64,000 bases of DNA from the NCBI GenBank assembly GCA_030849075.1, contig JASAOO010003532.1, positions 1 through 64,000 of the forward strand, written 5' to 3'. The notes beneath the pieces are model-generated. The model did not search any database and was not told the origin of the DNA. It saw nothing but the letters and a program-made list of their open reading frames with translations. Shown one piece after another: positions 16,582 to 27,995 of this stretch. This stretch comes from Zelonia costaricensis. Taxonomy: Eukaryota > Euglenozoa > Kinetoplastea > Trypanosomatida > Trypanosomatidae. Both the position numbers and the translations under genes were made by a program. How positions within the stretch are numbered: the stretch's first letter is position 1; the number at the start of each line of letters is the position of its first letter.

Positions 16582-19500
16582 TCATGCTGCGCCGTCACCC
16601 GACGCGTAGCTCTCCTGCAGCTGCGCCTCCAGCGCCGCGCGCCACTGCGCGTAGCCGGCTCCGTCGCCGGCTGCACCGTGCGGCGGTCCCTCTTGACCGG
16701 AGGGTAAAGAAGGACTGCGAGCAGGCACGGCGTGTTGCGCTGCGCGTGGATGAACCCGTGGAGCGGCCTCGCTGGAGCCGGGGGTGGTCGTCTCGATCGA
16801 CTCCCACACGTTCGACGTGCTCACCGCGCTGTCCGCCTCGTCGCTCTTGCTGCCGCTACTGCTGCTGTTACTGCGGTTGCTAGCTTCAGCGATCTCGTCG
16901 CCATGGGCCGCACGAAGCCGCGAGAAGGGAAGCGGCGGCACGGGACAGCGACGTGGGTCGGCCGCACGTGCACGCTGATGGCAAGCCTCGTGGTCGTCGT
17001 GGTCATCGCCCGCGACGGGATCTAACGACGCAAGCAGCGGCACGGACGAGGACGAGGACGAGGCAGGGAGGCGCACAAGCATCGTAGCAGCTGCCGCGGT
17101 CCGCACGGTCGCCCGTCCTGCAGCCGACCCTTGCACAAAGGCCGCGCAACTACTCGTGTCGGTACCGGCGCTGGCGCTGGAGTGGCGGCTGCGGCGCTCC
17201 ACACTGCTGAGCACCAGTGCCGTCGGCTGCGGGGACGGCAGCTCGCTGTTGTCCTGCCCCGGCAGGGATGGCGACGATGATGAGGTTGCCAGCGGTGGCG
17301 CCAGCGCCGCGGCGTGTGACGGAGGTGAGGACGAAGAGGCCCACGACGGCAAGGAAGCGGCGTGGGAGGCGCTCCCCCCGCTCTCGCCGCCGCCCTGACC
17401 GATCCCGCCGCCGCCCTGCACCGCGCGGTACTGGAAGCTGCGGCACGGGATGGGCGACCGACTCGGGGTGGGCGCGGCCGGCTGCGAGCGGTCCGCGGAG
17501 GAATTGCCGGCCTCTGCCGTAGCGGTGCTCGAAGACGACATCTCGAAGGTGCGGATGCGGGTTGCGCGGCTGGCAGCCTCGCTCGCCGCGTTGCGACCTC
17601 TCGTCACGGTGACTTCGAAGTCCACGTCGCCACGCGCGGCGAGCGACGGTGGCGCAGGCGGCGGTGGCGGCCGGGGCACGCGTGGCGGCGGTGGCGGGAG
17701 CGGGGGCTGTGCTGCTGCTGCTGCGTTGGCAGGCGGTGCCCGCGACGAGCGCGATGCGGCAGAGCCGCCGCTTGAGGGGCGTGAGTGGTGGGGTCCACCC
17801 ACGGGAGCGGCCGTAGCGGCGGCGGGGGTTCGCAGATTGGGTGATGGCGTGCCTCGGCCCGAGGAGGCATCCCGACTGCGCAGCAGCTCCAGCAGGCTGT
17901 GCACCGCTGACGCCTGTCCGTTGTGGGGCCCCGCATCAACATCCGCCTCGTCGTCGTCGCTGTCGAGGGCGGTGTGCGCGTCGCGGTGGCAACTCGCGGA
18001 CTCATGGCCCACGCCTGACGCCGCGTGCGCTGCTCCCCTTTCCAGCGGAGTGCACTGGGCCCCTCCGGTGGCATGCGAAGTGGCGCTCTGCGTCGACCGC
18101 GGGGGCAGCGGCGGCGGCGACGGCAGCCGGCGCGGGGTGCGCCGCGTCACCCCGCGTGTCTTGCCCCGCCGCCGCGGCGCTGGCGAGAAACGTGCCGACG
18201 CTGCCGTGCCCAGTGCAAGCTCCCTCGTCTCGATCTGGGTTGCCGTGCTGGCGGACGTCGGTGCCGGCGATGCCGCCGTCGTGGGCGACCCCCGCGCCTG
18301 CGTCGAGTCCCGCTGCGGTGGGGAGTGGTGGGGCTGCAGCGCGCAGGCTGCGTCGCGCCACGCGGCTCGAATCGGTGTGTCGGCGACGCTTGTGTGCAGC
18401 GGGTGGCGGCGCGCGCGGGCAGCAGGATCGTTGCCAGCCAGCGCGGCGTCGCAGCTGTGGTTGTCGTCGTGCGTGCTGGGTGGTGCGAGCGGGGGCTCTG
18501 AGCCGGCGTTTGGCGCCGCCGCAGGCGAAATCAGCTCGCAGACCCTCTCCGGCCTTCCCGCGGGCTCGTGCGCAGGGTCGGGAGAGGCGGAGGGGCAGGG
18601 GTGGAGTGGGGCCGGGGAAGTGTGGCCGCCGCCCTCCACCCACGCCCGCACCCGCCCTCGCCCATGCACGGTGCGAGCGGCTGTGTGTTCATCACTCTTT
18701 GCCGGCACCCCGTCGAGTGCGTCACTCGGCAGCCGCCTGGCACCGTCGTCGCCACCGCTGTCGTCGCTGGTGTCGCTGCGGCTGCACGAGTACGCCAAGT
18801 TGAGCGAGCGTGCGAGGGAGCCGCGGAAGAGGTCGCTCACGGCGGAGTGCGACGCCGCACGCAGCGGCATGACCGGGGATGCACCAGCAGCAGCAGCAGC
18901 GGACTCTGCCGCCGCCGTCGACGTTGCGGTGGTGCCGCAGGGTGCACAAGATGCATCCACGCGTTCGGGCACACGTGCAGCAGCGCGACTGCCCTTTCCG
19001 CCCAGCGCCGCGTTGCGCCCCGCCTCCTCCGAGCACGCCACGAGCAGCTCCACCGCGGACTGCATGCGCCGCGCGCGCCGGGCAAGGCGCCGCTCACGCC
19101 GCGCCGCCTCCTTTACCTCCGCCTGCAGCGCGCGCGCGTGCCGCTCCCACGCCGCGCCATCCGCCAAAGCCTGCAGAAAGAGCGCTTGATAGAGCAGCGC
19201 TAGCTCCGCCGCGCTGCCGTCCCGCGGTGTCTTGCCTGTCGCGCCCACGACGCCCTCGAGGCGGTGCAACAGGCGCTGAACCCGGCCTGGGGATGCGCGG
19301 GTTGGGGGCGTCATCGGCGCAGGTGGCTGGGACGCCGCACGCGACACCGGTGACACTGCGCGCGAGGGGCGACTGCGGTGGCGGCTGTGTCCTTGCCGCG
19401 TGTGCCGTGACGAGGCGGGACGGTCGCAGCGACGCAGCTGATGTGGGTCGGAGTGTCGGGTAGGACTCTCCGGTGCGACTGCCTCAGCACCATCCACGCG

Positions 19501-20067
19501 AGTCGGCGAGTAGCGCCGCGGCGTGCGTTGCTGTCGTGCGCCCTCGCGCTCGCGGTGCTGCCGCTCATCCTCAACCAGCGCACGGACCCCAGAAGACGTG
19601 CGCGTCGTACCTTGGCGAGATCGGTGGCGGCGGTGCCCGTCGTTCGGGTGAATCTGCAGCGTCGGTGCGCTGCATGCGGCGGTGGCGGTGACGACGTTCA
19701 ACTGACTTGGCGAGATACACCGAAGCGGCTGTGCGAAGTCCTTCGCCGTGACGGGCACGCTGCGGCAGTGGCCGTCATAGCACGACGCGTGGCTCGCTCT
19801 CGTGTTTGTCAGCGCACACACTGGGGTGGCATGACACCGCGTCACGCCGCAAATGCAGCCGCCGTCGGCGCGCATGCCCCGCTCCGCCACGCACTCGCAC
19901 GCCGTTGTGCAGCAGCACCAGTCGTTCGAGCAAGGGAGGGGAGCGGCGCTGACGGGGTCGATGTGCGTCGTGCTTGCAACCGACGCGTACAGGTGTGGGC
20001 TGTAGCGTCGCGCACAGCAAACCGAGGCCGGCACGGCTCCACGTTTCGGGTGCGCGCACTCGTGCAT
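16582..20067 (-). CDS. large disordered protein, unknown function
   Basis: From the ATG at 20067 the protein is 1161 residues. Most of it is low-complexity Ser, Ala, Pro, Arg and Thr sequence with poly-Pro stretches. One ordered-looking piece, roughly 250-350, is helical and Arg/Glu/Ala-rich. There is no catalytic motif or membrane segment. The first ~110 residues are Cys-rich, unlike the rest, and may not be translated: a good polypyrimidine tract at about 20075-20110 is followed by its first AG only after the ATG at 20067, which would move the start to the ATG at 19875 or further. An alternative acceptor near 20136 would keep 20067. I do not recognise the family. The reading frame is open over 3.5 kb with sense-strand codon bias, so a gene is likely. 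Confidence 0.65.
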   Translation of the reverse strand: MHECAHPKRGAVPASVCCARRYSPHLYASVASTTHIDPVSAAPLPCSNDWCCCTTACECVAERGMRADGGCICGVTRCHATPVCALTNTRASHASCYDGHCRSVPVTAKDFAQPLRCISPSQLNVVTATAACSAPTLQIHPNDGHRRHRSRQGTTRTSSGVRALVEDERQHREREGARQQRTPRRYSPTRVDGAEAVAPESPTRHSDPHQLRRCDRPASSRHTRQGHSRHRSRPSRAVSPVSRAASQPPAPMTPPTRASPGRVQRLLHRLEGVVGATGKTPRDGSAAELALLYQALFLQALADGAAWERHARALQAEVKEAARRERRLARRARRMQSAVELLVACSEEAGRNAALGGKGSRAAARVPERVDASCAPCGTTATSTAAAESAAAAAGASPVMPLRAASHSAVSDLFRGSLARSLNLAYSCSRSDTSDDSGGDDGARRLPSDALDGVPAKSDEHTAARTVHGRGRVRAWVEGGGHTSPAPLHPCPSASPDPAHEPAGRPERVCELISPAAAPNAGSEPPLAPPSTHDDNHSCDAALAGNDPAARARRHPLHTSVADTPIRAAWRDAACALQPHHSPPQRDSTQARGSPTTAASPAPTSASTATQIETRELALGTAASARFSPAPRRRGKTRGVTRRTPRRLPSPPPLPPRSTQSATSHATGGAQCTPLERGAAHAASGVGHESASCHRDAHTALDSDDDEADVDAGPHNGQASAVHSLLELLRSRDASSGRGTPSPNLRTPAAATAAPVGGPHHSRPSSGGSAASRSSRAPPANAAAAAQPPLPPPPPRVPRPPPPPAPPSLAARGDVDFEVTVTRGRNAASEAASRATRIRTFEMSSSSTATAEAGNSSADRSQPAAPTPSRSPIPCRSFQYRAVQGGGGIGQGGGESGGSASHAASLPSWASSSSPPSHAAALAPPLATSSSSPSLPGQDNSELPSPQPTALVLSSVERRSRHSSASAGTDTSSCAAFVQGSAAGRATVRTAAAATMLVRLPASSSSSSVPLLASLDPVAGDDHDDHEACHQRARAADPRRCPVPPLPFSRLRAAHGDEIAEASNRSNSSSSGSKSDEADSAVSTSNVWESIETTTPGSSEAAPRVHPRAAQHAVPARSPSLPSGQEGPPHGAAGDGAGYAQWRAALEAQLQESYASGDGAA

Positions 20068-22495
20068 GAAGGCCACGAGGAGAGACGGGAAGAAACAAAA
20101 AAAAAACAAGTAAAGGTGATCGCGGTGGTGCGTCTAGGTAAGCGGAGGGTGAGGCGAAGAAGCCTCAATGTATGCAGATCGTTCGCCTATGTCGCGTGCA
20201 GCGGAGCGGGTCGACGGGGCGAGAGCGATGCCGCGGCCACCTCTCTTGTTGTGTGTGTGTCTGTTTGTTTTTGTTTGTTTGTTTCTCTTCACAGCACAGG
20301 AGAGATCCGACGGGTACTGTGCGCTGCTCGATGTCGATGTGGGTGAACGTGCTGACTGTCCGCTGTGTTTGTGTGTGTGTGTGTGTGTGTGTATTCTTCA
20401 CTCTTGTGTATTGAGGCTGCTGCGCTTTGAGTGTACATGTATGGGAGAGGGGGAGGGACGGGGTGGAGGCGGTGTTCCTGTGCAGCTCGCACCTGCCGCA
20501 GGTACGCGTCACCAATCGAGCGTCCGCTGGCTGAGCAGCCGAACGCGCAGAAGGTACGCGAGCGGGGAAGTGGGAGAACACGAAAAAAAGGGGGCGAAGA
20601 GATAGGACACAACGCATGTGCGTGTGTGGGTGGGGGGATGTGTGCAGCATCCGAGGAAGAGGCAAGAAGGAAAAAAAACGGGAGAAGCGACATGATGTAA
20701 TGCGTCGCGCAGGGTGGCGTGAGTGGCGCTTCACCGATGGCAAGAGAGTGAGCGCGAAGGTTGGTTGGCGCCGCCCACTCCGCCGCTCTCCGGCGTCGAC
20801 GCGGCAGAGAACCCACACCGACTACAGCGCACCTTCTCGTTCGTGGCATCGTCCTCCTTGTGGAAGCCATCCACTTGAGACGCGCGGGTCGCCGACGTCG
20901 AGGAGGAAACCCACTGTGCGACCCTCTCCACGCTGCCCCTCAAGTTGTTTTGAAGGGGAGAGCCGCGCAAGAGGAGCGGCGCACCTCGCCCCCGTCAGGA
21001 CCCTCGAGTGGTTACCTGTTGTGACGCCCTTCGTTAGACCGTTTGTCTTCTCTTTGCTTCCTCTTCTTTCTCCAACGGACTTGTATGGTACCCGACACCA
21101 GGCCTTACTTGCTTCGCCGCCTACATCAACATCAATAACGCTTGCCATGATACACACAAACACACAAACACAGACACACACAAACAGCCTCGCTGCGTCA
21201 AAGACACAAATCAAAGGAAACAGAAAAGAGAGGAAAAGAGGGAGAAAGTGTGTTAAGTTCGCCCGTTCATGACCGGCTCCGCAGCGCTGTGCGCCCTCCT
21301 CCCGTGCCGCTGGGCGTCTCCGGCGGGTGAGTGGGTGAGTGTGGCTGTGCATCTGCGCCGAAACGCATACGCAGACGCACATACAGAAAGCGTAGAGAAA
21401 AAACAAAAAGAAAAGGGAGCGACAACGCCAAACAACGTGCGCGCGCATCAACTGGCCTGCGCGCGGGGGGAGGGGGTGGCACACACGTGCACGCAGCGCT
21501 CGTCACGGTGCAGCCGTTCGAGCCACAGAGAGAGAGACAGGGGTTGATGCGGGAGTGAGGGAGAGAGAGGACGGGGGGGCGAGGGCGGGGGTACTGAAGG
21601 ATGACGGAAAATAAGCGAGTGAGCCGGGCCAGAGGCCGCACTGATGACGAGGGGGAGGGGAGGGGAGGGGGAGAGAGGCGTACGCACACGCACACGCACA
21701 CGCACCTCCCACACGGGGCAGAATCGTGGCGTCGCTCGCCGCAGCAACATCATACACAGGCAAGACAGAAACAAGAACACAGACAACGGCAAACGAGTCG
21801 TCCTAATAGTTGCCTCATCTGCAGAAGCGGCGGAGAGGCGGCGGGGGGGAGGGAGGCTGCGGGACGGGAGAGATCCGCCAACAAGGGAGTCGCGAGATGG
21901 GGGGAAAGACACGAGACGGTGGTGACGAACAAACAAAGGAAAACACACACACACAACGCAGCAGTAATGCAGGTGAGCCACTGCACGTCTCTCCATCCAC
22001 TCGATGGCCTACACAACGGAGTCGGCAAAAGCCCCTTCCGCGTGTGCGTGTGTGTGTGTGCGTGCGTGCGTGCGTGCTCGCCCGCGGAGAGGGGCGGGGG
22101 GTGTAGGGCTGTGGTTGGCGAAGGACGATCGAATAGGGTGCGACGGTCGTGTCGCGCACACCGACGCACGTGTCAGCGCTGACGAGGACGTCCGGTCAAA
22201 GAGAAAGAAAGCAGAAACCTGGGCGAGAGCGAGGCTGCAGGAGAGCGAAATGGAAGCGGGGGGGACGGAGTAAGTCCTGCTGGTGTACGCGTTCGCGATG
22301 TGCGGTGCGCGTCCGGACGGCCAGTGCGGCGCACCTCCAGCTGCACACACCCGCACATTCCCTCCTTTTTTTTTTCTTCCCAGTCCCCCGCTGTTGGGTC
22401 GCGGGGGGGGGGGTGGAGAACGACCGACTTCCTCTCGACGTTCTGCTGTTGTTGTTGCGCTTCGTCTTCGCCATCGCTGCCTCTCACGTCGCCTT
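20068..22495. other. spacer between the disordered protein gene and TRYS
   Basis: This 2.4 kb holds a (GT)n run at 20371-20392, CA-rich stretches at about 21145-21190, 21680-21700 and 21940-21956, GT-rich sequence at 22042-22075, and a G10-11 run near 22403. The two longest minus-strand ORFs translate low-complexity sequence with repeat-derived His/Thr or Cys/Val runs. I see no gene. Confidence 0.6.
20371..20392. repeat. (GT)n microsatellite
   Basis: Short GT run about 300 nt upstream of the start of the disordered protein gene. Confidence 0.85.
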
Positions 22496-24454
22496 TCACT
22501 CGTCCTCGGCCATCTTGTCCAGGTCCTTGTGCGTGACGGGGCGCGGGATGTTGTCCATCTTAATGCGGATCGCCGCGAACGGGCTATCCAGGCCGGTGAT
22601 GATCGACTTGTCCTCGCGAATGCCCGTTCCGCTGAAGGCATCACCGATCATCCAGCCGCCGATGATGGCGTAGTAGTCGTCCTGCTTCGTCAGGGGGAAG
22701 AGCTGCTGGTAGATCATGTTGCGCTCGCCGTAGTTGCCGCCCGACTCCGCGTGCACCTCGCCGTCGCCGGACGTGATCGTGACGTTGCGGCCGACGCGGC
22801 CAACGATGGGCTTCTTCGCGTACCCGCAGTGGCGCAGCTCGTCCGACAGCTCGTACTCGGCCTTCAGGATGGCGGGGTGTTCGGGGTGGTTGTGGTAGAT
22901 CATGGGCAGGATCGCCTTGTTGCTCGGGATGACCTTCCACATCGGCTCGAAGTACAGGATGTCCCAGTCATCGCCCAAGAAGATGTCGCACAGGCGCACC
23001 TTGTCCTTGGGCGACGGCTTCCAGCCCTCGCCACGCTCCTCGCGCGCCGCGTAGTAGTCCGTGATGGCGGACTCCCACATCCACGTCTTCCACACGTTGC
23101 GCAGCCGCACCCCGTCGCTGTCGACCACGTGGCCCTCCTCGTCGAAGTGGAACTCGTCGAACATGACGCACAGCTTCGTGTCCAGGCCGACGGCCTGCGC
23201 GGCCTGCATGCAGTACGTCGCCGTGTACTGCTCCTCCTTATCGTCGTCAACGCAGAAGTGCACGCGACCGGTGGCGCCGCTGTACTCCCACGCCATGCGG
23301 AGGTTGCGCTCCACGACGAAACCCGCGCCGCGCGTGTTCATCTTGTCCAGCCCCACCGACTCGGCCCACTTCTGCTGAATGCGGCCGCACTCCAGCAGCG
23401 TCGACGCGCTGTCGGCGTTGTACTCGAAGCACTTCAGCTCGCGCGTGTCGTTGTTGAAGGCGAAGTCGAAGCGGCCCGAGATGTAGGTCTGCTGGTACTT
23501 CCACGAGTGCCGAATGCGGGGCCAGAACTCCTCGGGAATCGCGAAGAGGCGGAGCTTCTCGTCGCTCTCGATCACCTGCCCGGTGGCCTCCAGGAAGATG
23601 CGGTGCAGCTGCGCGCCGTACGCGATGCAGCGGAGGTGGAACTCGTGGTTCACCTCGTAGTAGCTCACCACCGTCTCCTCCAAGCGCGAGCGGCTGACGT
23701 CCATGCCGAACTCTTCGACGAAGAGCTTCTCCGCCGGGTCGCTCATGTCCAGCCAGTTCACCTTCGTCTCCTCGGGAATGAAGTTGCGCCGCAGCAGGTA
23801 CGGCTTCGGCGGCTCGGTGTAGTAGAGCGACTGATGCAGCGTCACCGGCGGCGCCCCCTCCGGGCGGTTCTCGCGACCCGGGAAAGTCACCCAGCCCAGG
23901 GGGATCTGAATGTCGTCGGCGTCGATGTCGTCAATGATGGTCCAGATGCCGTCCTTGTGCTCCAGCCTCAACTTGTACGCGTGCGAGGTCTCCCACTTGT
24001 GAAAGCGGTAGTTCTGGTCTGCGACGCACACGTAGTCGTCGCCCACCTCGGTGATGGCGCCGACGTGGCCGACGATGTTCGTCTCGCAGGAGGGATAGAT
24101 CAGCAAGGTGTCCGCCACCGGCTTCTCCGCCGTTCCGTTGCGCACCGCCAGCACCGAGAAGTCCTCCGCCGTCGCCGCATCGCGCACCTCCTTGAGCTGG
24201 AAGATGTGGCAGGCCCAGTTGACGTCCGGCAGCACGAGCGCCTTGCGCTCCAGCAGCCAGCGACGCGCGAACTCGACGCACTGGTACTTGAAGCCGCAGA
24301 AGACATTGTCCTCGATGCTGCGCTCGCCGGAGAAGTAGTGGTCGTGCTTGTTGCTGTAGGCCGGAATGCCGCCCGGGGCGTAGCCCTGGATTTCCCCGAA
24401 GGGGATGTGGCCTGGCTTGTCGAAGCTCACGGGCTGGCGCTCGGGAGCAGACAT
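22496..24454 (-). CDS. TRYS: trypanothione synthetase
   Basis: This bifunctional enzyme has 652 residues, the usual length. It makes trypanothione from glutathione and spermidine with ATP, through glutathionylspermidine, in the cytosol. The N-terminal CHAP-type amidase domain (about 1-210) hydrolyses the product. Its triad is intact: Cys59 in [11 protein letters not shown], His130 in IVGHVG, and Asp146 in CVADQN. The C-terminal half is the ATP-grasp synthetase, with well-conserved stretches such as [34 protein letters not shown] and the [12 protein letters not shown] loop. It is the central enzyme of kinetoplastid thiol redox metabolism and absent from the mammalian host. A long C/T-rich leader precedes the ATG. 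I see no frameshift or truncation. Confidence 0.98.
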   Translation of the reverse strand: MSAPERQPVSFDKPGHIPFGEIQGYAPGGIPAYSNKHDHYFSGERSIEDNVFCGFKYQCVEFARRWLLERKALVLPDVNWACHIFQLKEVRDAATAEDFSVLAVRNGTAEKPVADTLLIYPSCETNIVGHVGAITEVGDDYVCVADQNYRFHKWETSHAYKLRLEHKDGIWTIIDDIDADDIQIPLGWVTFPGRENRPEGAPPVTLHQSLYYTEPPKPYLLRRNFIPEETKVNWLDMSDPAEKLFVEEFGMDVSRSRLEETVVSYYEVNHEFHLRCIAYGAQLHRIFLEATGQVIESDEKLRLFAIPEEFWPRIRHSWKYQQTYISGRFDFAFNNDTRELKCFEYNADSASTLLECGRIQQKWAESVGLDKMNTRGAGFVVERNLRMAWEYSGATGRVHFCVDDDKEEQYTATYCMQAAQAVGLDTKLCVMFDEFHFDEEGHVVDSDGVRLRNVWKTWMWESAITDYYAAREERGEGWKPSPKDKVRLCDIFLGDDWDILYFEPMWKVIPSNKAILPMIYHNHPEHPAILKAEYELSDELRHCGYAKKPIVGRVGRNVTITSGDGEVHAESGGNYGERNMIYQQLFPLTKQDDYYAIIGGWMIGDAFSGTGIREDKSIITGLDSPFAAIRIKMDNIPRPVTHKDLDKMAEDE

Positions 24455-25272
24455 GATGGATGTTCAACAGAGTGGGGAAGGAGACGGAGGAGGAGCGGGG
24501 GGGTGGAGGGGGGTGGAGGAGGTGGTGAGAGTGGAGGGGTGGCTGAGGTGAGGGGCGGGTAGGCACCGACGAGGAGTGGAGGGTGAAGGAGAAGGCAGAA
24601 GAGGATAAGGGGGTGAGGGGGGAGGGAGTGTGAGGTGAGGGGTGTGCGTGTGTATGCGCGTGTGTCTGTGTGTTTGTGTGAAAAGCGCTTGTATGGACGC
24701 GAATCACGACGGCGGCGGCGGCGGACGAGAGTGCATTCTGCGAAGGCCACCAGCGCAGCCGCATCCGACGCGACAGAAAGGGGGGAGAAGGAGGAGAAGG
24801 GGGAGAAGGGGGAGAGTGAGGGGGGGAGATGAGTTGGGATGGGACGTGGAGTGCAGCACTTGAGCCGTTGCATGCGGTGGAAGGGAGAACGGGGGGGGAA
24901 GCGGAGGAAGCGGAAGAAGCCCACGTCGGGACAGGAGGAACGGCGGAGCAATCGCTGACACACTCGCACGCCGCACGCGCCTGCGCACGCCTGCCCGTCT
25001 CATCACGCCGCGACGTGGAGAAGCCCGGGCGATGAGGGAGGCGGTGCGATGCGGTCAGAAAACAAACTAGTCGAGAGGGCACGACGATTGAACGTGTTCC
25101 CGCGGTACGCGCAAACGGTGCGCAGCTGCTCACGCCACGGACAGGCGCCCTGAAAGGCATACCTGTGTGTGTGTGTGTGAGTGTGCGTGTCAACACGGTC
25201 GCCAGCAGGCAGAAATGAACAGAGCAAGGCGAGCCGGGAAGTGGATCTGTGACAAGGCAAACACGCCGTCGG
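24455..25272. other. spacer between TRYS and the 603-residue protein gene
   Basis: It contains the TRYS leader, GT-rich stretches at about 24640-24685 and 25166-25190 (plus strand), and purine-rich plus-strand sequence at 24780-24830. No gene is seen. Confidence 0.6.
24481..24600 (-). promoter_or_regulatory. pyrimidine-rich leader and probable trans-splice acceptor of TRYS
   Basis: The minus strand is nearly pure C/T over about 120 nt upstream of the TRYS ATG. The AG at 24544-24543, preceded by a C/T tract, is the best acceptor. It gives a leader of about 89 nt that is itself mostly pyrimidine. Confidence 0.5.
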
Positions 25273-27084
25273 CTACGGCGTCCGCGACCCAGAGAGCGGT
25301 GCCGCCGCCGTGGGGGTGGCCGCGGGTTCTTCCTCCCCTTCCGCGGGTGAAGCAGCAGAAGGGGCACCGTGCGAGTCCCCCGCGTCCGCCATTAAGCCTG
25401 CCTGCAGCGGCACATACGTCGCAGACGCCGAGACACCCAGCTGTGCCACCGCGGTCTGCCGCTCCCCCTCCAGCATGCGCTGTCGCTCCGCTGCCGCCCC
25501 GAAAACGCGCATGTTCGCCAGCACCTCGCGCTGCTCGATCAGCCGACCGTCCAGCCCGTACTTGTCCCCCCGCAGGAGGCTGCGCCCCTTGGTGGCGATG
25601 CCGTCGATCAGCTCCTGGCGCTGGCCGATCCAGCCGTCGTACTGCAGCAGCGTTGCCGGCGGGGCGAGGCCGGGGTAGAGCGCGGTGCGGCCGGGGTTCA
25701 GCGTCGACAAGGGCACCTCCCACGCCTCCTCCAGGAAGGCCCGCTCGAACTGCTCCAGCAGCACCGGCGGCACGTACAGCTCCACCGTGAAGCTGCGGTT
25801 GACTATAAGGGCCTCCTTCGCCTCGTTGCTCAGCCGGTGGAAGCCCTTGATGACCGCCTGCTGGTTGAGCTTGCCCAGCTCGTGCGCGAACCGTGGCACG
25901 CTGGAGTACTGGCACAGAACCGGCACGCGCACCACGTCCGCCACGAAGGGTGGCGCACAGGGCCGCGGCGGCTGATGCTGCGGCTGTGGATGGGGTCCTG
26001 TGGACGAGCGCGTCTCCCTCGGACCTCCGCCGCCCCGCATCGACCCGGCGCGGCCCACCTCCACCGCTTCATACAAGATGTTTCGATAGGCCGAAATCAT
26101 CTCCACCTGCGCCTCCTCCCGGCGGAAGCGCTCGTGGCGGATGTCGGGGTCGATGCAGACGGCGGTGTGGAAGTGCTGCCGAATGGCGTGCAGCGTCGTC
26201 GCCGCGCTCATCGCGGAGGCCGCCGAGTCAGCTGCGAGGCGCAGCGTGGCCTCACACACGCGGCAGCCCGAAAGAAGCGACGTGTCGCCGCTCTGCTGCA
26301 AGTGTCGCTGGTCCTCGTGGCCGTAGAAGTATGCGAGGTCGGTGGGGTGGTCGGCCTGAGGCGTGGACGAGCTCGATGCTGCAGTGGATTCACGCGCGTC
26401 AGCCTGGGAAGGGGGCGGCAGGACGCCGCCTTCTTCTCCACTGCAGGTCGCGCTACGCGTGGAAGCATCCCCGCTGCCGGTGGGGCAGCTGTTGCTGCTA
26501 TGGCTGGTCTCCTCCCGCTGCTCTGACCGCGTTGGCAGACCGAACGCCGGCACCGCGCGCCGCTGCAGCACCGCTCGCGACGCGGGCGCCGCCCAGTCGC
26601 TGTAGTAGGCGGGGTGCGCGCTGGGGAAGGGAACGGGGGCGCGCACCATGTTCTGCTCCACCGGGTCCACCACGAGCACGTGCCAGTCTCGCTTCTCCCG
26701 CAGCGAGGCCTCCGCGCGCTTCTTGCCCTCCACGACGTGGCGCATGCGCTCGTCGCCGGCCATGACCTTCTTCTTCTCGAGGGGGTTGCCCTCGCTGCTC
26801 GTCGGGTCATCGGGGTTCACGGCCGTGAGGAGGGAGGCGTCGATGGGGCCATACAAGTCGGACATCTGTGTCAGCGGCACAAGACGCAGGCGGCTCTCGA
26901 AGGCGATGGAGAAGGTGTCACGGCCGCGCGGGTGGTTGAAGGTCATGCCGGAGCGGCGCAGCCGATGCACACGCGACTCGTCGAGGCCGGAGTAGAAGCC
27001 GCGACGTGCATCGACGCCGCTGGCTGCGGACGGTGCCGATGCGGCGGCGGCAGCGCCGCACGTAAGGCAGGAACGCCGCCACAT
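25273..27084 (-). CDS. unknown protein, probable mitochondrial targeting
   Basis: The protein has 603 residues. It starts MWRRS followed by an Ala/Ser-rich stretch and RR near 27-28, with no acidic residue in the first 20, which looks like a mitochondrial presequence. Two ordered blocks, about 30-180 and 240-560, are separated by a Ser/Thr/Gln-rich linker. A second linker rich in Pro, His and Gln lies near 350-375, and the last ~50 residues are low-complexity. No catalytic motif or membrane helix is visible. An in-frame TGA six bases before the ATG means that the protein cannot start further upstream. I do not recognise the family; a mitoribosomal or RNA-processing role would be a guess. The codon use and strand match its neighbours. 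Confidence 0.8.
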   Translation of the reverse strand: MWRRSCLTCGAAAAASAPSAASGVDARRGFYSGLDESRVHRLRRSGMTFNHPRGRDTFSIAFESRLRLVPLTQMSDLYGPIDASLLTAVNPDDPTSSEGNPLEKKKVMAGDERMRHVVEGKKRAEASLREKRDWHVLVVDPVEQNMVRAPVPFPSAHPAYYSDWAAPASRAVLQRRAVPAFGLPTRSEQREETSHSSNSCPTGSGDASTRSATCSGEEGGVLPPPSQADARESTAASSSSTPQADHPTDLAYFYGHEDQRHLQQSGDTSLLSGCRVCEATLRLAADSAASAMSAATTLHAIRQHFHTAVCIDPDIRHERFRREEAQVEMISAYRNILYEAVEVGRAGSMRGGGGPRETRSSTGPHPQPQHQPPRPCAPPFVADVVRVPVLCQYSSVPRFAHELGKLNQQAVIKGFHRLSNEAKEALIVNRSFTVELYVPPVLLEQFERAFLEEAWEVPLSTLNPGRTALYPGLAPPATLLQYDGWIGQRQELIDGIATKGRSLLRGDKYGLDGRLIEQREVLANMRVFGAAAERQRMLEGERQTAVAQLGVSASATYVPLQAGLMADAGDSHGAPSAASPAEGEEEPAATPTAAAPLSGSRTP

Positions 27085-27995
27085 CGCTCACAAAGGCGTG
27101 GGAAGGGGTGCGAGCGATAGATGGGGTGTCGAGATACTCGAGAGGGGGGGGGGGCTCTGAAGCCGTACACGCGCGGTGCCTTCGTCACAATTGTGTGCAG
27201 CTTCACCCCGAACGCCGCGAGTGGGTGCAGAGAGGAAGCAAGACCCGTGGGGGAAGAGTTGGGGGGGAGAAGGGAGCCAAAGAGCGAGGGCGAAGGTCGC
27301 TCTCACGAGGACGTGCAGCGGTATTATACAAACAGCACATCAAAGAGGGAGGTGGAGGTGCAACCGCAGCGTCGCGGCCCTCCCCCCCCCCGGTGCGCAG
27401 CACGCAGGAGGCACCGCAGGCCTACCGCTGATGAGCGCAGCCGCGGTTGCGGTAGCGCTACCGCACTCACTCTCTCTCTACGAACGCGGGAGCATCGGCC
27501 ACCGCCTCCTCCTCCATGTGTTCCCCCATTTTTTTTTCTTCTTCTTCAATTCTTCAGCTGCATTCGAGTGTGCGTCACAACTCTCTGTTATCTTCGCGCT
27601 CCAACTCGACCTGCTTTTGCGCGATGAGACGGGGCCACTGCGGGGAGGGTGGCGGGCGGGGAGGGGGGAGGGGGGGGGGGCGTAGCGCGAGTGCTCGCCC
27701 GTGTGAGAAGGCAGGACGTATGACGAAACAGAATAAAGGCACGTCGGAGAAGCGGGGCGAGGGGGGGAGGGGTGCGGCGAGCGCACATCACCCCACTCAA
27801 AGACACACTCCGTGGGTACGCGCACAGGCGTGAGTTTGTGTGTGTGCGTGTGTGTGAGCGCGTTGGCGTGCGTGTGGGCGATGCAGGTTGCGGCTCGCGG
27901 ACGACAGCAGTAACCGATGGGGTGGCGCCGGGAGGGACAGCAGGGGAGGCTGCACACTCTGCTTGCCCCTCCCCCCTTCCAATCCACTGCGCGGT
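27085..27995. other. spacer between the 603-residue protein gene and MRE11
   Basis: It contains a G12 run near 27145, a C9-10 run near 27382, G-rich sequence at 27640-27680, and GT-rich sequence at 27836-27855. No gene is seen. Confidence 0.6.

Noticed and set aside
22283..24562. 759-codon plus-strand open frame over TRYS
   Set aside because: Antisense shadow of a certain gene; no recognisable motif and the wrong strand for the cluster.
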